Of a stretch of DNA of 64,000 nt, positions 42,825-53,344 are shown piece after piece (position 1 is the stretch's first letter; every line of letters starts with the position of its first letter). Made by a program: the position numbers and the translations under genes. Source of the DNA: Marinobacterium sediminicola (GTDB taxonomy: Bacteria; Pseudomonadota; Gammaproteobacteria; Pseudomonadales; Balneatricaceae); contig NZ_CP092123.1 in assembly GCF_022343685.1 (NCBI RefSeq), positions 2,046,001 through 2,110,000 of the forward strand, in the 5' to 3' direction. Under the pieces are notes generated by a model that was given only the letters and a program-made list of their open reading frames with translations, had not been told where the DNA came from and searched no databases.

Positions 42825-45179
42825 TCATTCCATGTCAGACGTAAATGACTGAGCTCCCTGATTTATCGGCAGGATGACCGTGAAGCGGCTGCCTTCACCC
42901 GGAGTGCTGTCTACTTCAATGCGTCCATGATGAGCATTGACGATGCCGTAGGTGACCGCCAGTCCCAGTCCAGTACCCTGCCCCACATCCTTGGTGGTAT
43001 AAAAGGGTTCGAAGATATGATTCAGCTCTTCCGGGGCGATACCGCTGCCGTTATCGTCAACCACTAGACGAATTTCACCGTCCTCTCGCGAAGTTGAGAT
43101 CCGAATGCAGCCGTTAAGCTGAAGCGCTTGTGCAGCGTTGACCACCAACGCCATGATGACCTGGTTGATTTGCGCAGGTACCGCCTGGATTTTTGGCAAC
43201 TTTGGATCCAGTTCTGTTATGACTTCTGCCCTGTTCTTGTACTCATGACGACAAATCACCAGCGTCGTTTCGACACAATGATTGATATCGCACTCCTGCC
43301 ATGCGGTATCACCCGCATGCGAGAACTCCAACAGGCTTTCCGTGATGTGCCGTATGCGACGAATACCTTCCAGCGAATCTGCAAGAAGGTCGGGCAAGTC
43401 TTCCTCCATATAGGCAAACTTTTCCCGCTGCTCCATCTTCTTCAAAACCGTGCGTTCCCCTTCGTCTATCAGCTCAACTGCTCCCTGATATAAACGTACC
43501 AGGGCGGGAACATAGTCATTGAGGATCGCTACGTTGGCACTGACAAAGGCTAAAGGGTTATTGATTTCATGGGCCACACCAGTCGCCAACACGCCAACAG
43601 AGGCCATTTTTTCGGACTGAACCAGCTGGGCCTGAGTCTCCTTGAGCTTGCGAATCAATCCGGCATGAGCCTCACGTTCGTGACGCAACTCCTTATTCGC
43701 TTGCTTGAGTTTCTGGGTACGCTCCTCCACTCGAAGCTCCAAGGCCTGGTTCATACCCTCAAGACGTCGATTAGCCTCATCCAGCTGGCTACGACTGTGC
43801 TCAAGTGTCGTGGCCATATCCGACAAGCCTGCCGATACTGCAGACAGCTCCAGGATGTCGGATTCCACAGGTTGAGTACGATACTGTCCTTGACCAATGA
43901 GCCGAATCATCTGACGCAGAGCTCGCATGGGCTCGGATAGTCGCAAACTGACGCTCACCGATTTCTGGTAGAGATAGATCATAAACAGTACATAGAAGGC
44001 CAACAAAGCCAGAATCATGGCAACCGCAATCTGATCGACACGATCTTTCAGCGCGTTGGCATCCGCATACAGACGAGCCTGGTCTGCCACCACTAACAGA
44101 TGCCAGTCCGCTCCCGGTATACGTGACCAGGCAGCCAGTTTCGGCTGTCCGTTCAGTTCAAGCGCAACCACCCCCGAAGAGGATTGATCGAGGTTCTGGG
44201 CCAGGGGTCGGCTGTCAATGCGACGAAAGAGGTTAAACTCCTCCGGTTTGAACGTATCCTGCTTTATCGCCGTTGCATAATCGTGGTCGGTTAACTCTCT
44301 CAGCTGCCAGTCATACTCTGCGCTTTGCGGCATCGCCATGATCGTACCGGTACTGTCCACCAACAGCGCGTAACTGTCCCAGGGCAGTTTCAGAGCCAGA
44401 ACCTGTCGAATAATTTCTGACACCTGAATATCCAGCCCAACCACCCCTTCAAGAAAATCGGACCCCTTGCGATAGACCGGCGCAATGGCAGAAGCCATCC
44501 AGCCCTGTCCCGCTGGATCGATGTAGACATCGGTCCAGACCACTTGCCGCTCCGGGTTATGCTCAGCATCTGCTTCGTAGTAGAAGTTATAATCCCTTAC
44601 ATTGAGGTCAACCGGATACTGCTCCAGGACATTGAAACTGGGGTAAATCCGGTTCATGGAATCATGGGTGTTAAGATAAGCCTGAGTCACCAGCGCACTG
44701 CTTTCGACCAACTGTCTCATCAACGGATCAATTTGAACCAGTTGCCAGGCCTTGGCTCTTTCGGCATCGCCAATATCTGTGATCGAAGAATAAAACATTG
44801 CAGCCCCAGGCGTTTCAGGCCGGGTATACCAGACCCCGCTGTCACTGTGGAGATAGCGGGAAAGCTCAACGTCATCAGGCACATAGGGCTGGTCGTAAGC
44901 CTGGGTTACAAGCGCAGCGAAAAGATCGGTCATTTCGGCAACGCCCTGCAACTGGGCTGTAATCACGTCTGACTCGATCCGGGCAGTCTCCAGCAACGAT
45001 TCCTGAGCGCTGCGCTGCATGGTCGCTATGTTCTGGTCTCGAACCAGATAGTTCGTCACCAGATATGCGACAATCAAGGCCAATTCGATAAAAATGATAG
45101 GAATCAGGGCGTTCCGAATATAGGTTCCCCACAGTACTCGAAAAACGCTTTTTCCCTTACCAAGGCCTTGCTTGATCAT
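42825..45179 (-). CDS. Cache-domain sensor histidine kinase
   Basis: The 784-residue membrane protein has TM1 (about 22-45), a large periplasmic dCache-like sensor domain, TM2 (about 385-410) and a HAMP-like segment. A coiled coil, a HisKA domain with phospho-acceptor His537 in 'GVAHEINNPLAF' and an HATPase domain (DNGSGI, GTGLGL) follow. Start 45179 is preferred to the longer frame at 45386 because the latter overlaps the upstream kinase gene and adds non-family sequence. It is the last gene of the signalling cluster, 22 bp after the cytosolic kinase gene. Confidence 0.9.
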   Translation of the reverse strand: MIKQGLGKGKSVFRVLWGTYIRNALIPIIFIELALIVAYLVTNYLVRDQNIATMQRSAQESLLETARIESDVITAQLQGVAEMTDLFAALVTQAYDQPYVPDDVELSRYLHSDSGVWYTRPETPGAAMFYSSITDIGDAERAKAWQLVQIDPLMRQLVESSALVTQAYLNTHDSMNRIYPSFNVLEQYPVDLNVRDYNFYYEADAEHNPERQVVWTDVYIDPAGQGWMASAIAPVYRKGSDFLEGVVGLDIQVSEIIRQVLALKLPWDSYALLVDSTGTIMAMPQSAEYDWQLRELTDHDYATAIKQDTFKPEEFNLFRRIDSRPLAQNLDQSSSGVVALELNGQPKLAAWSRIPGADWHLLVVADQARLYADANALKDRVDQIAVAMILALLAFYVLFMIYLYQKSVSVSLRLSEPMRALRQMIRLIGQGQYRTQPVESDILELSAVSAGLSDMATTLEHSRSQLDEANRRLEGMNQALELRVEERTQKLKQANKELRHEREAHAGLIRKLKETQAQLVQSEKMASVGVLATGVAHEINNPLAFVSANVAILNDYVPALVRLYQGAVELIDEGERTVLKKMEQREKFAYMEEDLPDLLADSLEGIRRIRHITESLLEFSHAGDTAWQECDINHCVETTLVICRHEYKNRAEVITELDPKLPKIQAVPAQINQVIMALVVNAAQALQLNGCIRISTSREDGEIRLVVDDNGSGIAPEELNHIFEPFYTTKDVGQGTGLGLAVTYGIVNAHHGRIEVDSTPGEGSRFTVILPINQGAQSFTSDME

Positions 45180-45201
45180 GTTCAGCTCTCGAATTGAAGG
45201 A

Positions 45202-46113
45202 TTAATCTCCGGCGGTAACCGGTAACAGGATACTGAAACAGGCTCCACCACCTTCGCGGTTGGTCGCCGAAATTGAACCCTGATGATGCTTGATAATCTG
45301 ATGCGAGACAGACAGTCCAAGCCCGGTTCCTTCACCAGACGGTTTCGACGTAACGAAAGGTTCAAAGAGCAACGGCATGATCTCATCCGCTATCCCTTCT
45401 CCCTGGTCGCAGACACAGATTTCAATCATGTTCTCGGCTTCGAGAAGACGCGTACTCACCTCAATGTCTCCGCCTTTGGGCATTGCCTGAGCCGCATTAA
45501 CGAGCACATTAATGATGACCTGAGACAGCTGCGAAGGATGTCCCCAGATCGGGGGAATGTCGCCGTAGCATTTCCGTACTGCGGTTACTACGTACTTGAG
45601 CTCGTGATGCACCAGTTTCAGCGCTGCATCGATCAGGGGGTTCAACTCAACCCACCGTGCATCATCGGCATCATTGCGAACAAAATCGCGCAGTGTTGAG
45701 AGGATCTCCTCGACTCTGTTTAAACCATCAGAGGTTTCGCTGAGCAGAATCGGCAACTCATCATGGAGGTATTCATAGTCGAATTTTTGCTTGAGCTGTT
45801 TGATAGCCGATACCATTTCGGCATTACCTGTCGTACCGACCAGTTCCAGCACTTCACTCAGCAGCTGATCCAGATTGCCCGTGTAATGCTGTAATGTTTG
45901 CAGGTTGGTTTTGACATAGCAGACCGGATTATTAAGCTCATGCGCAACCCCGGAGGTCAGTTTCCCCAGGGTGGCCAGTTTTTCAGACTGCAACATACGG
46001 TGATCCACTGTCCGGCCTCCCGGCAACGCGGACGCATCGTTTTGATCCCGCTCAACATCGGCCACCGCCCGCGAGGATACCCCTGCGGTCGAGACATTAC
46101 CGTCTTCAACCAT
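45202..46113 (-). CDS. Cytosolic histidine kinase
   Basis: The 303-residue protein has no membrane segment or PAS domain. HisKA phospho-acceptor His58 is in 'GVAHELNNPV'. The N-box is 'NVLVNAAQAM', the D-box 'CDQGEGI' and the G2 box 'GTGLGLSV'. It overlaps the REC-HDOD gene by 8 bp, which suggests a matched pair. The input is probably another protein rather than a periplasmic ligand. Confidence 0.9.
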   Translation of the reverse strand: MVEDGNVSTAGVSSRAVADVERDQNDASALPGGRTVDHRMLQSEKLATLGKLTSGVAHELNNPVCYVKTNLQTLQHYTGNLDQLLSEVLELVGTTGNAEMVSAIKQLKQKFDYEYLHDELPILLSETSDGLNRVEEILSTLRDFVRNDADDARWVELNPLIDAALKLVHHELKYVVTAVRKCYGDIPPIWGHPSQLSQVIINVLVNAAQAMPKGGDIEVSTRLLEAENMIEICVCDQGEGIADEIMPLLFEPFVTSKPSGEGTGLGLSVSHQIIKHHQGSISATNREGGGACFSILLPVTAGD

Positions 46114-47176
46114 TTGGAACCATCTGCACTATCTGCTCGTTATCGAACCCGCCGTGCCTCATTTTCAGGGCGAGATTCAACATCTCGCTAACGGGCTCGC
46201 ACTCACCTGGAAGCTCATCATCACATTGGTGCTGAACCGCTTCGACAACTTCGGGATCAAACCCCCAAAGTTCAAGCAGGTAAGCACCGACAACTGACGC
46301 TTCGTGGAGGTCAGTGGGAGCCTCTGCCAAGTTTTTTTCAACATGCAGTTCCAGGACCAGCTGACCAACGTTGTGCAGCAGCGCACTGATAATCGCCAGA
46401 TTTTTGACCGGTTTGCTGACTCTGTGCAGATCACACACGACACACACCTGCTCCGCCAACAGCAAAGCCTCACGCATCAGTCGATCACCCACTTTCAGCA
46501 AGCGTGAGGGGCCCTGATGATAGAGTTCAGCTATCAGCACCAGGTTGTGAATGGTTTCCAATCCCAAACGCATCACCGCCACTTCGATTTCCTGGGTCCG
46601 TGAACTGAAGCCAAAGAATGGTGAATTGACCAGCTGCAGTATCTTGCTCAAAAGGCTCTGATCCTCACGAATCAAGGCCGCTACATTTGCCACATCCGGT
46701 TCCTTGCTTTCAAGCTCCTGTGTGATGCGCTGGTAAACTTTAGGTAAAACAGGCAGGCCATTCAGTTGCCCCATCTGCTGCCGACGATGAAGGCTTATCG
46801 GCAATTGGTGCAGTACCCGAGCTTTGGTCAGCACATTCTCGATCGTTTCCTGCTCGAAGGGCTTACGCATAATGAAATGGGCGGCGGCCGTCGCCTGCAC
46901 CGCACTGTTCAACCGAGCATCCCCCGTCAGCAATATCCGCAGAGCTTCGGGTAACACTTCAGCAACTTTTTGCAACAGCTCGACGCCATCCATATGCGCC
47001 AGGTGCTTGTCTGCGACGACAACCCAAGGCGAAATAGACTTCAGTGCTTCCAGTGCTTGATCTGGCGAGTTAAAAAAGTGCATCTCCCAATCGCGATGGC
47101 TCAACCGCAGCATTCTGCGCACCGCATTCAGGACCCTGGGTTCGTCATCAATAAAAAAAATTGACGGGTTTTCCAT
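46106..47176 (-). CDS. Response regulator with HDOD output domain
   Basis: The 356-residue protein has a REC domain (about 5-120, phospho-acceptor Asp56 in 'VVADKHLAHMDG' and Lys in 'RKPF') and a C-terminal HDOD domain (about 140-330). HDOD is a metal-free relative of HD domains used in signalling and protein interaction. It is coupled to the cytosolic kinase gene by an 8-bp overlap. Confidence 0.9.
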   Translation of the reverse strand: MENPSIFFIDDEPRVLNAVRRMLRLSHRDWEMHFFNSPDQALEALKSISPWVVVADKHLAHMDGVELLQKVAEVLPEALRILLTGDARLNSAVQATAAAHFIMRKPFEQETIENVLTKARVLHQLPISLHRRQQMGQLNGLPVLPKVYQRITQELESKEPDVANVAALIREDQSLLSKILQLVNSPFFGFSSRTQEIEVAVMRLGLETIHNLVLIAELYHQGPSRLLKVGDRLMREALLLAEQVCVVCDLHRVSKPVKNLAIISALLHNVGQLVLELHVEKNLAEAPTDLHEASVVGAYLLELWGFDPEVVEAVQHQCDDELPGECEPVSEMLNLALKMRHGGFDNEQIVQMVPNG

Positions 47177-47205
47177 CCAAACCGCTCTCCACCGACTTTT
47201 AGGGC

Positions 47206-47796
47206 TTATTCCACCGAATGGGTAACATGTTCACTGGCCAGCGGTACCATCTTCTTGACCAGATTCATTAACTGCTGATTGTCGAATGGTTTGGCAAGAA
47301 CCGCATCAGCCCCCTCATCCAGAGCTCGCTGTAAAGAGAGCTGATCCAGAGCTGAAATGACGATAACTTTGGTAGCCGCGGTTTCGGGAGTGGTGCGTAT
47401 GAACTTGAGTACGTCATAGCCGCTGATACCCGGCATGCGAAGATCCAGGGTCACCAGCGCAGGCTGCTGCTTCATCAGCAAACTGCCTCCCTGAAAACCG
47501 TCGGTCGCGATAGTGGTGTCATAACCGGCAGTTCTCAGCACACGACCGATGGAGCGCGCCACTGCCGCTTCGTCATCAATGATCAGAATGCGGCGGTTGC
47601 CCTCTCCGACGAGCTCAGGCGGGATCGGCATACCATGCTCATTCAGGAAATGGACGAAGTCCTCTATCTGAACCCGGTTATTCCCTCGCCCGGGCAGTTT
47701 GAAGCCTTTCAAATCACCACGGTCAATCCAACGGATTACAGTCCGCAGGTTAACGTCACACATCTTGGCAATTTCACCGGTGGTGAGTGTTTTCAT
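47206..47796 (-). CDS. Excisionase-like HTH fused to a receiver domain
   Basis: The 196-residue protein has an N-terminal winged HTH of the MerR/excisionase type (about 1-55: 'TTGEIAKMCDVNLRTVIRWIDRGDLKGFKLPGRG') followed by a REC domain (about 68-190) with Asp118 in 'LVTLDLRMPG' and Lys in 'LAKPF'. The order is unusual, since the DNA-binding domain precedes the receiver. It is probably the transcriptional output of the cluster. 29 bp separate it from the REC-HDOD gene. Confidence 0.9.
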   Translation of the reverse strand: MKTLTTGEIAKMCDVNLRTVIRWIDRGDLKGFKLPGRGNNRVQIEDFVHFLNEHGMPIPPELVGEGNRRILIIDDEAAVARSIGRVLRTAGYDTTIATDGFQGGSLLMKQQPALVTLDLRMPGISGYDVLKFIRTTPETAATKVIVISALDQLSLQRALDEGADAVLAKPFDNQQLMNLVKKMVPLASEHVTHSVE

Positions 47797-47883
47797 CCTG
47801 TACCTCGCTACAGCCCGAGACGATTGTAACGGCCATATGCGCTTAGCGTTTAAGTGACATTTAAGACATTTGGATAATTTAGA

Positions 47884-50800
47884 CTAATTCCTGCATTGGT
47901 CAATAGCGCCCCGCTGTTGCCGAAGGATAACTTGTGCCTGCTCATAGTCGAATTCATCTACTGCCTTGCAGAGAACATCAAACTGATTGCCCAATACCAA
48001 CTTCAACACGGCAGTCTGGTCATGTAAAAACCGGACAGCCTCAAAATCAGCCGCATCCAACAACTGCTCCAGCTCATCACAGATCGAATCCAAGGTATCT
48101 CTTGTTACATCAAGGCTGGCTTCAGGGGCTTCTGCTTCAGTAAGATCCAGTCGTTTCAATGCGGCAAGCAAGCACTGCAGGCTCTCTTTCAATTCAGCCG
48201 GCGGGTGTGGCACCCCACCTGTCCCTGATGACAGCACGTCTTTCACCTGCTGCTCGTACTCTGCGGCAAGCTGCGCAACCTTATAAGCACCGATCTGCCC
48301 TGCACTGCCCTTCAAGGAATGTATCAATCGTCTTGCTTCTTCCTTGTCATCCCTTCGCAGGGCGCCGATTACCAGCGCAATGCACGCCTGCTGGCCGACA
48401 ATGAATCGTTGCAGAAGTCGTCTGTAGAGGGAGTGGTCATGCATCGCCAGGCGCAATCCCGTCAAGGTATCCACACCATCGATTTGGAGTGCTGTCAGGT
48501 CCCCTGAGGGCGTTTCCGGGCCGGTCTGTGATCTGATCGCATTCTTTTGAGCCGGCCTCATCCATTTCAACAGGACATCCCAGAGCCGCTCAGGATCAAT
48601 CGGTTTGGCCAGGTAATCGTTCATTCCTGCTGCCAGACAAGCTTCACGATCATCACTCATCACATTGGCTGTCATCGCCACAACAGGAAGGGTCTGATGG
48701 TTGTGTAGCTCCCGCAGTTTGCGGGTCGCAGTCAAGCCATCCATGATCGGCATCTGCATGTCCATCAATACCAGGTCATAACGGTTTTTGCCGATCATCT
48801 GCAGGGCTTCAGCACCGTTATTGGCAACGTTGACCTCCACGCCCACCTGCTTCAGCAGCTCAACAGCTACTTCCTGATTGAGCAGATTGTCTTCTACCAG
48901 CAGCACATTCGACCCTCGCAGAGTATTTCGCAGCCCAACCCGCCAGGCCAGAGAACGCGACCGCTCTTGTTTGCGGGCATCAGCCGCATGATGCTTGCCG
49001 GGCGATTGAGTCAGGACATCAAATAACAGCGAGGGCTGTATCGGCTTGGTCAGAATGGCATCCAGCAGGTTACTGACTTGATCGGTCAACGCCTCACCAA
49101 AAGGCGTCATCAAAATCACCCGAGGAAGCGCAGTCGGATATACTTTGCGAATCTGTTTGGCTGTCGATATTCCGTCCTGATGGGGCATGTGCAAGTCCAG
49201 GAGAACCACGTCATAGACGTGTCCTTGCAACCGGGAAGCAGCCAGTTGCCCCATCGCTTCATCTGCCGAAGCCACAATATCAGCGTTGAACTGCATCCGA
49301 GCCAACATGGCGGCTATCGCCTCGCGGGCACACGCATTGTCATCGACAACCAGCACCGAAAGTCCCCTGAGATCATGCCCGGGCTGGAAACGGTTCTCTC
49401 GTTGCCCGGTTGCGGGATCAAGCGGGAGGGTGCACCAGAATCGGGCGCCTTCGCCCAGCGCACTTTCTACCCCTATGCAACCTCCCATGATCTCGACCAG
49501 ATGCCTGGAAATTGCCAACCCCAGACCACTACCACCATACTTGCGCGTGGTAGAACCATCCGCTTGGGCAAAGCTGTGAAACAGTTTTTTCTGCTGTTGT
49601 TCCGAAATACCTATGCCCGTGTCACGTACACTCAGCTCAAGATCTCCTGCAGAGCCTTGACGACAACTCAGCTCGGCACGCACTTCAATTTCACCCTTGT
49701 CAGTGAACTTGACCGCATTATTGGCAAAATTAAGGAGAATCTGCTGCAAGCGCAGGGGGTCACCCATGAGCCGGTCAGGCAGCTGCTCATCCAGATGGAC
49801 AATCAGTTCTACCCCCTTCTCTGCGATTTTTGGAGCCAACAGGTCGGTCATTTCGCTGACCAGTTCTTCGAGGCTGAATTCCACTCGCTCCAGCTTCAGC
49901 TTGCCGGCCTCAATTTTGGAAAAATCGAGAATGTCATTAATGATGCTCAGGAGGTGCCTGCTGGACTGTTCGACCTTGCTCATATAATTGCTTTGACGTT
50001 CATCAAGCTCGGTCTGTTGCAGTAAATGAGTCATGCCAATAATGGCATTCATGGGCGTGCGTATTTCGTGACTCATATTCGCCAGAAAATCAGCCTTGGT
50101 TTGTGCAGCGTCTTCTGCCAGACGCCTGGCCTGCTCCATGCGCTCCATCGCCTGACGCTCAGCCGATATATCAATCAGCATGCCGACAAGGCCTTTGCTC
50201 ATATCATCCGGGTCTACCGCTCGTGCCTGCATTCGACTCCAGAAACGTGATCCATCCTTACGCACCAGCTCTCGCTCTTCGGCGAAAAAGCCTCGATCCC
50301 CTATATCAGTTTTGACATGCTTGCCTACCTCAACAAAAGCACACTCGTCTGGATACCAGCATCGGGTTGACTGACCTATGAGTTCACCGGCCTCGTAGCC
50401 CATCATCTGTTCAAGACAGCGGTTGCAGCGCAAAATCTCACGATTACGAACAAACACAATGCCCGCCATGGCCGCGTCAAACAAAGCCTGCTGCTGGCTG
50501 TTTGCCTCCTGAAGACTTTGCGCCAATGCACTAAGCTCTCGGGTACGTGCTTCAACCAGATCCTCGAGATGCAGACGATGTTGCTGCAGCTCTTCCTCGG
50601 TTTTTTTGCGGTCGGAAATGTCATTCGACACCACATGCAGAATGTCCTTCTCGTCGCGGCGAATGGCGGTAATCATCAGTTCGGCCGGAAAGGACTGTCC
50701 GCTGGCTCTAAGACTTTGCCACTCCGTACGGACGCTGCCTTTTGTTTCAGCCGTCGCCAGTATCTTGAGCAATGCAACGGCTGAACGCTCTCCGTCAGGC

Positions 50801-51867
50801 TGCACTTCAGGCGAGATATCCAGGGGCGTCAATCCCTTCAACTGCTTGAAACTCTGCATCTGCAGCATATCCAGTGTTGCCTGGTTCGCGGCTATGAAAT
50901 GGCCGTTCTCAATTAATGCGATTGCCTGACGTGTATTCTCGAACAGCATACGAAAGCGTTCTTCGCTATCGGTCAGTGCTGCTGTCCTTTGCTCGACTGC
51001 CCGGCTAAGGGTTCTCAGCCATGCCAACGCAGCCAGAAGTGCCAACAGCAGGAATAGAGAGGTATAGAGGACCCAGGAAACCCAAGCCGGTGTTTTGGCT
51101 GGGTTAAGCGCAATACCAAGCCAATAGTCCGATAAATCCTGCTCTTCTTCAGCGGAGAACAGACCAAACCCCTGCTCCACTTCGATTTTCAGCTGCTCAT
51201 TACCAATCCCGACTGCCCAGCGGCCGGAGGCGGTGTATAGGGGAGCGGTATGGCGGAACTGCGATTCCAGTCCCTTCTGCCCCAGAAAATAGTGAGCAAT
51301 CGGAGAATGCCCGCAAAAGACATGGATATTGCCCTGTGCGGCAGACTCAACCATCTCCGGATAAGTTTCAAAGAGAAGCTGGTTACCCAAGCCCTGTTGT
51401 TGCAAATAGGTAGAACACAGATCGCCCTTTCGTGCCCCGATCAGGAAGCCCTCTGCAGAAGCTGCATCCGTAATTCCTCTGATTTCCTCATGAAAAAACA
51501 GCACCACATCAGCCTGGATCCAGGGCTCGGAAAAAAGGAAGGTCTGCATTCTCTCAGGGGATGTTGCGATTGCATCAACCACATCGGCCTCACCGTGCTG
51601 TACACGACGCAGGGCTTCAGCCCATGGCATGCCTTCAAGCTGAACCATCCGCCCCGTCTTTTGCTGCCACAAGGCCCAGCGGTCGATGATCAGCCCACGC
51701 AACTCACCATTAGAATCTCTGTATGCGAAAGGTGGTTGGCGGTCGGCAACCACCACGCGCAGAGGTGGCCGCTCAGCGTCAGCGCGTGCCGGTTTGCTGC
51801 ACAGCATTACCACTGTTGCCAGAGCCAACAACACCCAAATAGATGCTTTAAGCCATGAGCAGATCAT
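47884..51867 (-). CDS. Hybrid sensor kinase: SBP-PAS-PAS-HK-REC-REC-Hpt
   Basis: The 1327-residue protein has a signal peptide (1-29), a periplasmic SBP_bac_3 solute-binding domain (about 35-250) and one membrane helix (about 262-285). Two PAS domains (about 300-420, 455-570), HisKA with His600, HATPase (about 700-815), REC1 (Asp891) and REC2 (Asp1036) follow, then Hpt (His1183) and a C-terminal helical extension to 1327 without an obvious His. The full relay chain is intact. It senses a small solute, probably an amino acid or polar organic compound, but the ligand is not known. Confidence 0.94.
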   Translation of the reverse strand: MICSWLKASIWVLLALATVVMLCSKPARADAERPPLRVVVADRQPPFAYRDSNGELRGLIIDRWALWQQKTGRMVQLEGMPWAEALRRVQHGEADVVDAIATSPERMQTFLFSEPWIQADVVLFFHEEIRGITDAASAEGFLIGARKGDLCSTYLQQQGLGNQLLFETYPEMVESAAQGNIHVFCGHSPIAHYFLGQKGLESQFRHTAPLYTASGRWAVGIGNEQLKIEVEQGFGLFSAEEEQDLSDYWLGIALNPAKTPAWVSWVLYTSLFLLLALLAALAWLRTLSRAVEQRTAALTDSEERFRMLFENTRQAIALIENGHFIAANQATLDMLQMQSFKQLKGLTPLDISPEVQPDGERSAVALLKILATAETKGSVRTEWQSLRASGQSFPAELMITAIRRDEKDILHVVSNDISDRKKTEEELQQHRLHLEDLVEARTRELSALAQSLQEANSQQQALFDAAMAGIVFVRNREILRCNRCLEQMMGYEAGELIGQSTRCWYPDECAFVEVGKHVKTDIGDRGFFAEERELVRKDGSRFWSRMQARAVDPDDMSKGLVGMLIDISAERQAMERMEQARRLAEDAAQTKADFLANMSHEIRTPMNAIIGMTHLLQQTELDERQSNYMSKVEQSSRHLLSIINDILDFSKIEAGKLKLERVEFSLEELVSEMTDLLAPKIAEKGVELIVHLDEQLPDRLMGDPLRLQQILLNFANNAVKFTDKGEIEVRAELSCRQGSAGDLELSVRDTGIGISEQQQKKLFHSFAQADGSTTRKYGGSGLGLAISRHLVEIMGGCIGVESALGEGARFWCTLPLDPATGQRENRFQPGHDLRGLSVLVVDDNACAREAIAAMLARMQFNADIVASADEAMGQLAASRLQGHVYDVVLLDLHMPHQDGISTAKQIRKVYPTALPRVILMTPFGEALTDQVSNLLDAILTKPIQPSLLFDVLTQSPGKHHAADARKQERSRSLAWRVGLRNTLRGSNVLLVEDNLLNQEVAVELLKQVGVEVNVANNGAEALQMIGKNRYDLVLMDMQMPIMDGLTATRKLRELHNHQTLPVVAMTANVMSDDREACLAAGMNDYLAKPIDPERLWDVLLKWMRPAQKNAIRSQTGPETPSGDLTALQIDGVDTLTGLRLAMHDHSLYRRLLQRFIVGQQACIALVIGALRRDDKEEARRLIHSLKGSAGQIGAYKVAQLAAEYEQQVKDVLSSGTGGVPHPPAELKESLQCLLAALKRLDLTEAEAPEASLDVTRDTLDSICDELEQLLDAADFEAVRFLHDQTAVLKLVLGNQFDVLCKAVDEFDYEQAQVILRQQRGAIDQCRN

Positions 51868-51952
51868 CAGGGTTCTCCATTCGCTGATCTGAGTTCGTGA
51901 ATCACCCAGCGTGGACGAACACTGTCATTCCGCGCAGTCAGGCGGCTACCAC

Positions 51953-53101
51953 TTAAATGGAACACTTTTCGCGTAAGGTGTGTGAGATAGCGATGAATTG
52001 ATCCCGGCAGGCCATGAAGGCATCCACCACATCCGGGTCAAAGTGAGTCCCCCTGCCCGACGCAATGATGTGGAGTGTTTCATCAATCTCCATGGCATCC
52101 TTGTAGACACGGTGACTGGTCAGGGCATCGAATACGTCAGCCAACGCCATCAGCCGAGCAGACACGGGTATATCATTTCCAGACAGTCCTGCCGGATAGC
52201 CGCTACCATCCCATTTTTCATGATGGTATCGCGCGATTTCACTGGCGATATGCAGAAAGCTGACCGCTTCCTGTGCCTGCTCCGAATTGTATTCCTTCAC
52301 CCCGGCGAGAGCCTGTTCAATCGCATTATCAATGGCATAACTGCCAATCTCGGAGTGAGTTTTCATCACTTCATATTCTTCGGACGTCAGGCTGCCCGGT
52401 TTGAGCAAAATGGAATCCGGGATTCCTATTTTGCCGATATCATGCAATGGTGCCGCGCGTACGATCTCTTCGAGTTTACTGCCCTTCAGGGCCTCTCTGA
52501 AACGAGGGTGATCGGACAAGCGGTTTGCCAGGATCTCAACATAGGCTTGTGTTCGTGCAATATGGAAACCGGTCTCCTGATCACGAATTTCAGCCAGGCA
52601 GGCCAGAGCACGCACACTCAGGTCACGAATCAGGTGATTTTCCTGAACCTGATGATTCACTTCACCCTCCAGCCAGCGATTGTGGGAAGCCAGACGATCA
52701 CGTGAAGCTTTAAGTTCAAGATGGGTTTTAACTCGTGCTTTAACGACAGCAGGGCTGAATGGCTTGCTGATGTAATCCACTGCGCCCAATTCGAGCCCTT
52801 TTTCCTCATCTTCGGCTGCACCCAATGCAGTAATGAAAATGACCGGGATGTGCTGGAGATCCTTTTGCATCTGCAGCTTTTCCAGGACCTGATAACCATC
52901 CATGCCCGGCATCATGACATCCAGCAATATCAGATCAGGTCGAGGGTCGCTGCCGGCAACCTTTAAAGCGGTCTGACCAGAATTCGCTGCAAGCACACGG
53001 TACTCCGGCTGCAAGACTTCCCCTAGCAACAACAGATTCTCGGGCACATCGTCCACAATGAGGATAGTTTTTGCACCACTGATCGTGCCTTTTATCGTCA
53101 A
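51953..53101 (-). CDS. REC-HD-GYP response regulator (c-di-GMP phosphodiesterase)
   Basis: The 382-residue protein has a REC domain (Asp61 in 'LILLDVMMPGMDG'), a short coiled coil and an HD-GYP domain (about 165-365). 'LHDIGKIGIPD' and 'HHEKWDGSGYPAGL' contain the HD and GYP motifs needed for c-di-GMP hydrolysis. The start is TTG at 53101 because an AAGGGGGG site lies 7 bp upstream. A further TTG at 53119 is possible. First gene of the cluster, 85 bp before the hybrid kinase gene. Confidence 0.92.
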   Translation of the reverse strand: MTIKGTISGAKTILIVDDVPENLLLLGEVLQPEYRVLAANSGQTALKVAGSDPRPDLILLDVMMPGMDGYQVLEKLQMQKDLQHIPVIFITALGAAEDEEKGLELGAVDYISKPFSPAVVKARVKTHLELKASRDRLASHNRWLEGEVNHQVQENHLIRDLSVRALACLAEIRDQETGFHIARTQAYVEILANRLSDHPRFREALKGSKLEEIVRAAPLHDIGKIGIPDSILLKPGSLTSEEYEVMKTHSEIGSYAIDNAIEQALAGVKEYNSEQAQEAVSFLHIASEIARYHHEKWDGSGYPAGLSGNDIPVSARLMALADVFDALTSHRVYKDAMEIDETLHIIASGRGTHFDPDVVDAFMACRDQFIAISHTLREKCSI

Positions 53102-53344
53102 GGCAAGCCCCCCTTCCAACTCTCATTCACCACCAGAGTGAGAGCGTTTTCATCTTAAACAAACATAGTTGCTTTAACAGATAATGCTAACATAAGACTT
53201 TTAGTAAAAGAACGACATTTGTGACACATTAATCCAATCTTAACGGATTAGGAGAGGGTTGAAACAATAGAAGAGCCGGGATGGTGCTGAATATTCAGCG
53301 AAAGCAGGAGACCGGCATCTATCCGGCCTCCTCATGACAAGCAA

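Noticed and set aside
53310-53340. Possible hairpin terminator after the DUF3360 gene
   Set aside because: The stem (GGAGACCGG / CCGGCCTCC) has a mismatch and no T-run on the minus strand, so support is weak.
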